A stretch of 64,000 nt of DNA from Pontibacter mucosus. Its GTDB lineage: Bacteria > Bacteroidota > Bacteroidia > Cytophagales > Hymenobacteraceae. The notes under the pieces were generated by a model. It ran no database searches. It saw only the letters and a program-made list of their open reading frames with translations, and was not told the DNA's origin. A program made the position numbers and the translations under genes. The stretch lies in NCBI RefSeq assembly GCF_003054055.1, contig NZ_QBKI01000016.1, positions 1 to 64,000 of the forward strand. Direction: 5' to 3'. Positions 60,462 to 64,000 of the stretch are shown here, piece by piece. How positions within the stretch are numbered: the stretch's first letter is position 1; each line of letters opens with the position of its first letter.

Positions 60462-63400
60462 TTAGAAGGTAAGCGAAAGCCCCATGGTGACGCTCTTGAG
60501 GATTGGGTAGTTGTAGCCGTTGCCGCTGCTGCCATTGGTTAGCACCCTGTCCGAGCCCCTGATGCTTTCCACATCCAGGTCTTTGGTCAGTTTATAGAGC
60601 GGTGACCAGGACCAGAGGTTTTCGCCTGAAACAAACACACGCGCACTGCTCATGCCCACCTTCTCTATCAGATGCTGCGGCAGATTATACCCTAGCTGAA
60701 TATTCTTCAGGCGGATGTAGGCCACGTTCTGCAGGTATTTGGTTTGCTCCTGTGCCAGCTCCCCGGAGCCGTTCTGGGCCACATAGCCACGGTAGCGCGG
60801 AAGGTAGGCATCCGGGTTCTCTTCGGACCAGATGTTGTCCAGGTGCCAGGAAGGCATCTTGTTGTAAGGCCTGTTGTACTGGCCCCAGAACGTGGCGGCC
60901 TCTCTGCCCGGGTACCAATCCTGCTTACCCACTCCCTGGAAGAAGGAGGTGAAGAAAAAGTTGTTCCAGTCGAAGCCCAGGTTAACACCATAAGTATAGC
61001 GTGGGGTGGCGTTGCCTATGATTTTCCTGTCGCCGGGGTTGTCTACGGTGTTATCCCCGTTGTTGATCACCCCGTCGTTGTTGAGGTCACGGAACTTGAT
61101 ATCCCCCGGCAGCAACTGTCCACTTGTCGAGGCCCTGATAAGCTTCTGTGAGGGCGAGTTGTTTATCTCCTCCTGCGAAGTGAAGAAGCCGTCCGTCACG
61201 TATCCCCAAATCTCCCCTACTTTCTGGCCCGCATAGTAATCGCTCAGCTTCTTATCGGGGTTGTTATACTTGGTGATCTCGGCCGTGTAGTCGGCCAGTG
61301 TCAGGCGCACGTTGTAGTTAAATGGCTTGGAGGCCAAGCTAATCTGATCCTGCCAGTTAAGTGACAGCTCCCATCCCTTCGTCTCCAGGTCGGCATAGTT
61401 CCCTTTTGGCACGGCGGTTCCAAACACAGCCGGCAGCGACATACCTACTGTAAACATATCCGTGGTTTTGCGGATGTACGCATCCCCGTTAAAGGTCAGG
61501 CGGTTAGAGAGCATGCTCAGGTCCAAGCCTATGTTGCGGGTAGTGGAGGTCTCCCAGGTCAGGCCAGCCGGAATCACGCTTGGCTGACTCGTCTGCTGTG
61601 GCCTTACGCCGCCAAGCACCCGGCCAGACTGTGAAATGTTGAACTTCTCCTGGAAGGCATAAGAACTGATGTTACCATTGCCAAGGGAGCCGTACGACGC
61701 CCTTAGCTTCAGCTCTGAGATAAAGTTAGGCGATACTTGCCAGAAAGGCTCGTTGGAGATGCGCCAGCCCGCCGAGAAAGAGGGGAAGAAAGCAAAGCGC
61801 TCCTCTTTCGGGAACTTGGAGGAACCATCGTAGCGGCCGCTCGCCTCCAGCAGATAACGCTCTTTGAAGGCATAGTTAACCCGGTAAAAACCGCCGGCAA
61901 TGTTCCAGCGCTCCCAGCCGCCTCCTGTAGTAATGGACTGCCCCAGGGCCAGGTTGATATCCCTGGCATCTTCAAATATCAAGCCGTTACGCATCGTCTG
62001 CAGCGCCTGGAAGGTGGATTGCTCGTAGTTATAGCCCGCCATGGCCTTGAAGTAATGCGCGTCACTAAAAGTAGTTTCATACTCGCCGTAGAGGTTGGTA
62101 GCCAGGTAGCTGGTCTCCCGGTAGGTCTGCTGAATGTCGTTCGTGTTTGTGCCCACATACTCAATCACGCCGGGAATCCGGCTGTAAGGAACCGGCACGC
62201 GTACCCTGGTCTCATCGTTATCCCTGTTCTCGAAGGTAAAATTCCCGTTCAGGCGGAACTTATTGTCCAGCAGGGTAGCTGTCAGGCCGGTCGTGTTCCG
62301 GATTACGCGCTCATCCATGTCGATACCGTTTTTGCCGTACCAGAAGTCACCCACTGTATAGGCCGCAGAGTAGGTCAGGGTGCCGTCGGGGTTGAACATC
62401 GGTGCCATGGTGTGCCCTTCGTCGGCAATGTTACGCCAGATGCCACCGCCCTCGCCCACGTTCAGCGGGTTGCGGTAAGACATTTTGGAGTAGTTGGTGT
62501 TATTGTCGACACGCAGCCAGGGGAACAGCTCCAGGGAGCCCTTTGCCCTGAAGTTATACATCGTATAGTCGTCGGAATTATAGCGGAAGAGGCCTTCCTG
62601 CCCAAAGTATCGGCCTGTAGCATAGAAACTGGCCTTGCCGCTGCTTCCTGACACGGACACATTGTGCTCAGTCGAACTGTTGTTGTCCTTGTAAAGCTCC
62701 TTGAACCAGTCGGTGTTGGCATAGTAAACATATTCGCCGTTCGGTCCTACCTCTACTTTTGGCAAGCTGGGGTCGGCGGACCTTCTTTCCAGTTCGGCCA
62801 GGTATGCCGGGGAGAACTTCACGGTCTTGTTCACGTTCTGGGGCGTCTGCGAGTAGTCGTTCCAGGCGGTCCAGCCTTCGTTAAACCATTTGGAGAAAAT
62901 ATAGCCGTCGGTAACAAAATCTGGGATAGCGGTGGGTGACTTAACGGAGTAATTACCGGAATAGGTAACGCTTGTTTTGTCTTTGGAGGGGTTCTTGGTC
63001 GTGATGAGCACGACCCCGAATGCACCTCTTGCGCCGTAGATGGCTGCCGCCGAAGCGTCCTTCAGCACGGAGATACTCGCAACATCGTTGGGGTTAAGCA
63101 GGCTGGGATCGCCCTCCACACCATCTATAAGCACCAGCGCGTTGCCTCCCTGGCCAATGGACGTGGTGCCGCGCACATTAAAGGTGGGCGACTGAATCGG
63201 TTTGCCGTCGGTGGGCACCAGGTTCAGGTTGGGCAACACGCCCTGCAGGCCCTGGGAAAGGTTTGGGATCGGGCGGTTCTCGAAAACCTCAGCCGTTACC
63301 TGGTCCACAGCACCCGTCAGGTTTACCTTTTTCTGCGTGCCGTAGCCCACCACGACCACCTCCGAAAGCGCTTTGGCATCTTCCCGCATTACCACCTCTA

Positions 63401-63767
63401 CCACACTCCTGTTGCCAAAGGCAAGCTCCTGGGTCTGAAAGCCGATGTACGATAGTACCAGAACCGGAGACGCTACGCCCTGGGTATATATCGTGAACCT
63501 CCCGTCGTCATCCGTGACTGTTCCGGCGGAGCTGCCTTTCAGGGAGATGGACACCCCCGGGAGCGGTGTGCCGGCCGCATCCTTCACCGTACCCGACACA
63601 GGCCCGTTTTGTCTTGCCTCAACGTTCGCAGGCTTATTTCCTGCGCCCGGCAAAGCGTTTCCGACGCCCGTACCGTAAACGGGACCAAGGCCCAGCAGGC
63701 CTGCCAGCAGGAGCAGACAGGGCCGCTGAACGCCTCGTTTCTTTTTTTCTGGTAAATCTACTTTCAT
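60462..63767 (-). CDS. SusC/RagA-family TonB-linked outer membrane transporter (phosphatase operon)
   Basis: 1101 residues from the ATG at 63765-63767 (MKVDLPEKKKRG followed by a hydrophobic signal). An ATG 45 bases further upstream is in frame but would put a second hydrophobic stretch before the positively charged region, so I prefer the shorter form. The domains are a carboxypeptidase-regulatory-like domain (about 50-130), LSEVVVVGYGTQKK, a plug with ISVLKDASAAAIYGARGAFG, and a barrel ending in VTMGLSLTF. It is clearly different from the two other SusC copies. It heads the susC-susD-EEP operon; the cargo is unknown. Confidence 0.92.
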   Translation of the reverse strand: MKVDLPEKKKRGVQRPCLLLLAGLLGLGPVYGTGVGNALPGAGNKPANVEARQNGPVSGTVKDAAGTPLPGVSISLKGSSAGTVTDDDGRFTIYTQGVASPVLVLSYIGFQTQELAFGNRSVVEVVMREDAKALSEVVVVGYGTQKKVNLTGAVDQVTAEVFENRPIPNLSQGLQGVLPNLNLVPTDGKPIQSPTFNVRGTTSIGQGGNALVLIDGVEGDPSLLNPNDVASISVLKDASAAAIYGARGAFGVVLITTKNPSKDKTSVTYSGNYSVKSPTAIPDFVTDGYIFSKWFNEGWTAWNDYSQTPQNVNKTVKFSPAYLAELERRSADPSLPKVEVGPNGEYVYYANTDWFKELYKDNNSSTEHNVSVSGSSGKASFYATGRYFGQEGLFRYNSDDYTMYNFRAKGSLELFPWLRVDNNTNYSKMSYRNPLNVGEGGGIWRNIADEGHTMAPMFNPDGTLTYSAAYTVGDFWYGKNGIDMDERVIRNTTGLTATLLDNKFRLNGNFTFENRDNDETRVRVPVPYSRIPGVIEYVGTNTNDIQQTYRETSYLATNLYGEYETTFSDAHYFKAMAGYNYEQSTFQALQTMRNGLIFEDARDINLALGQSITTGGGWERWNIAGGFYRVNYAFKERYLLEASGRYDGSSKFPKEERFAFFPSFSAGWRISNEPFWQVSPNFISELKLRASYGSLGNGNISSYAFQEKFNISQSGRVLGGVRPQQTSQPSVIPAGLTWETSTTRNIGLDLSMLSNRLTFNGDAYIRKTTDMFTVGMSLPAVFGTAVPKGNYADLETKGWELSLNWQDQISLASKPFNYNVRLTLADYTAEITKYNNPDKKLSDYYAGQKVGEIWGYVTDGFFTSQEEINNSPSQKLIRASTSGQLLPGDIKFRDLNNDGVINNGDNTVDNPGDRKIIGNATPRYTYGVNLGFDWNNFFFTSFFQGVGKQDWYPGREAATFWGQYNRPYNKMPSWHLDNIWSEENPDAYLPRYRGYVAQNGSGELAQEQTKYLQNVAYIRLKNIQLGYNLPQHLIEKVGMSSARVFVSGENLWSWSPLYKLTKDLDVESIRGSDRVLTNGSSGNGYNYPILKSVTMGLSLTF

Positions 63768-64000
63768 AAACAAGCTGTTACTTAAATAAAAGTTGACGAT
63801 GTAAAACAACATGGAGAATCCTTGCAGACTGGATTTGATACAGCTGCAGTTTTACCGCATGGAGGTGGTATTATACTTTAAGGAGGTGTCCGGACAGAGC
63901 GCCTATTTATTTGTGCCGATGTTGCAGCCATTGCAGTCGAGCAAGGCTTAATTATTTTTCCGACAGCGGAGCAAAGTAAGAGAACAGGCTTTACCCCAAT

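Overview
The window looks like chromosome of a Bacteroidota bacterium, most likely order Cytophagales, family Hymenobacteraceae (a Pontibacter-like genome; this assignment is inference). Grounds: three SusC/SusD pairs, a PorX-type response regulator with a PglZ domain, a fused lpxC-fabZ gene, several TAnnTTTG -7 promoter boxes, and a near absence of Shine-Dalgarno sites. No rRNA, tRNA, CRISPR array or phage genes were seen.

Layout. (1) 1-16.5 kb, all minus strand: a surface-polysaccharide locus. It holds two nucleotide-sugar dehydrogenases, a Wzx-type flippase, a probable Wzy-type polymerase, seven glycosyltransferases, a polysaccharide deacetylase, a GNAT protein, a pyruvyltransferase-family protein and a nitroreductase-family protein. 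Its core (about 2.6-15 kb) is clearly AT-richer than the rest, which suggests horizontal exchange. (2) 16.9-17.55 kb: remains of an IS5-type transposase. (3) 17.8-22.2 kb, minus: an OafA-type acyltransferase, then an SGNH-like secreted protein and an MBOAT acyltransferase, probably acylating the surface glycan. (4) 22.4-26.1 kb, minus: alanine dehydrogenase, tsaE and porX. (5) 26.5-35.2 kb, plus: an HD phosphohydrolase, lpxD, lpxC-fabZ, lpxA and an ABC ATPase (lipid A start), then a YebC-family gene and a Ca2+/Na+ exchanger. (6) 35.8-51.2 kb: a probable beta-glucan (laminarin-type) utilization locus. It runs susC-susD-PKD surface lipoprotein-GH16 on plus, a convergent membrane-anchored sensor with its own LuxR-type HTH on minus, and a second susC-susD on plus. 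(7) 51.3-56.3 kb: an erythromycin-esterase-like protein, a DUF4197 lipoprotein, cinA and a 2-oxoacid dehydrogenase E2. (8) 56.9-57.5 kb: a frameshifted hexapeptide acetyltransferase. (9) 57.7-63.8 kb, minus: a susC-susD-endonuclease/exonuclease/phosphatase operon.

Between genes there are strong hairpin terminators and several families of small dispersed palindromic repeats, mostly at 23.6-33.5 kb. The most unusual signal is the heptamer AAGTATA (reverse complement TATACTT). By eye it occurs roughly a hundred times, in intergenic DNA and in coding DNA in several reading frames. It is most frequent in the GC-richer part and scarce in the AT-rich polysaccharide locus, the reverse of what base composition predicts. 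All counts here are by eye.
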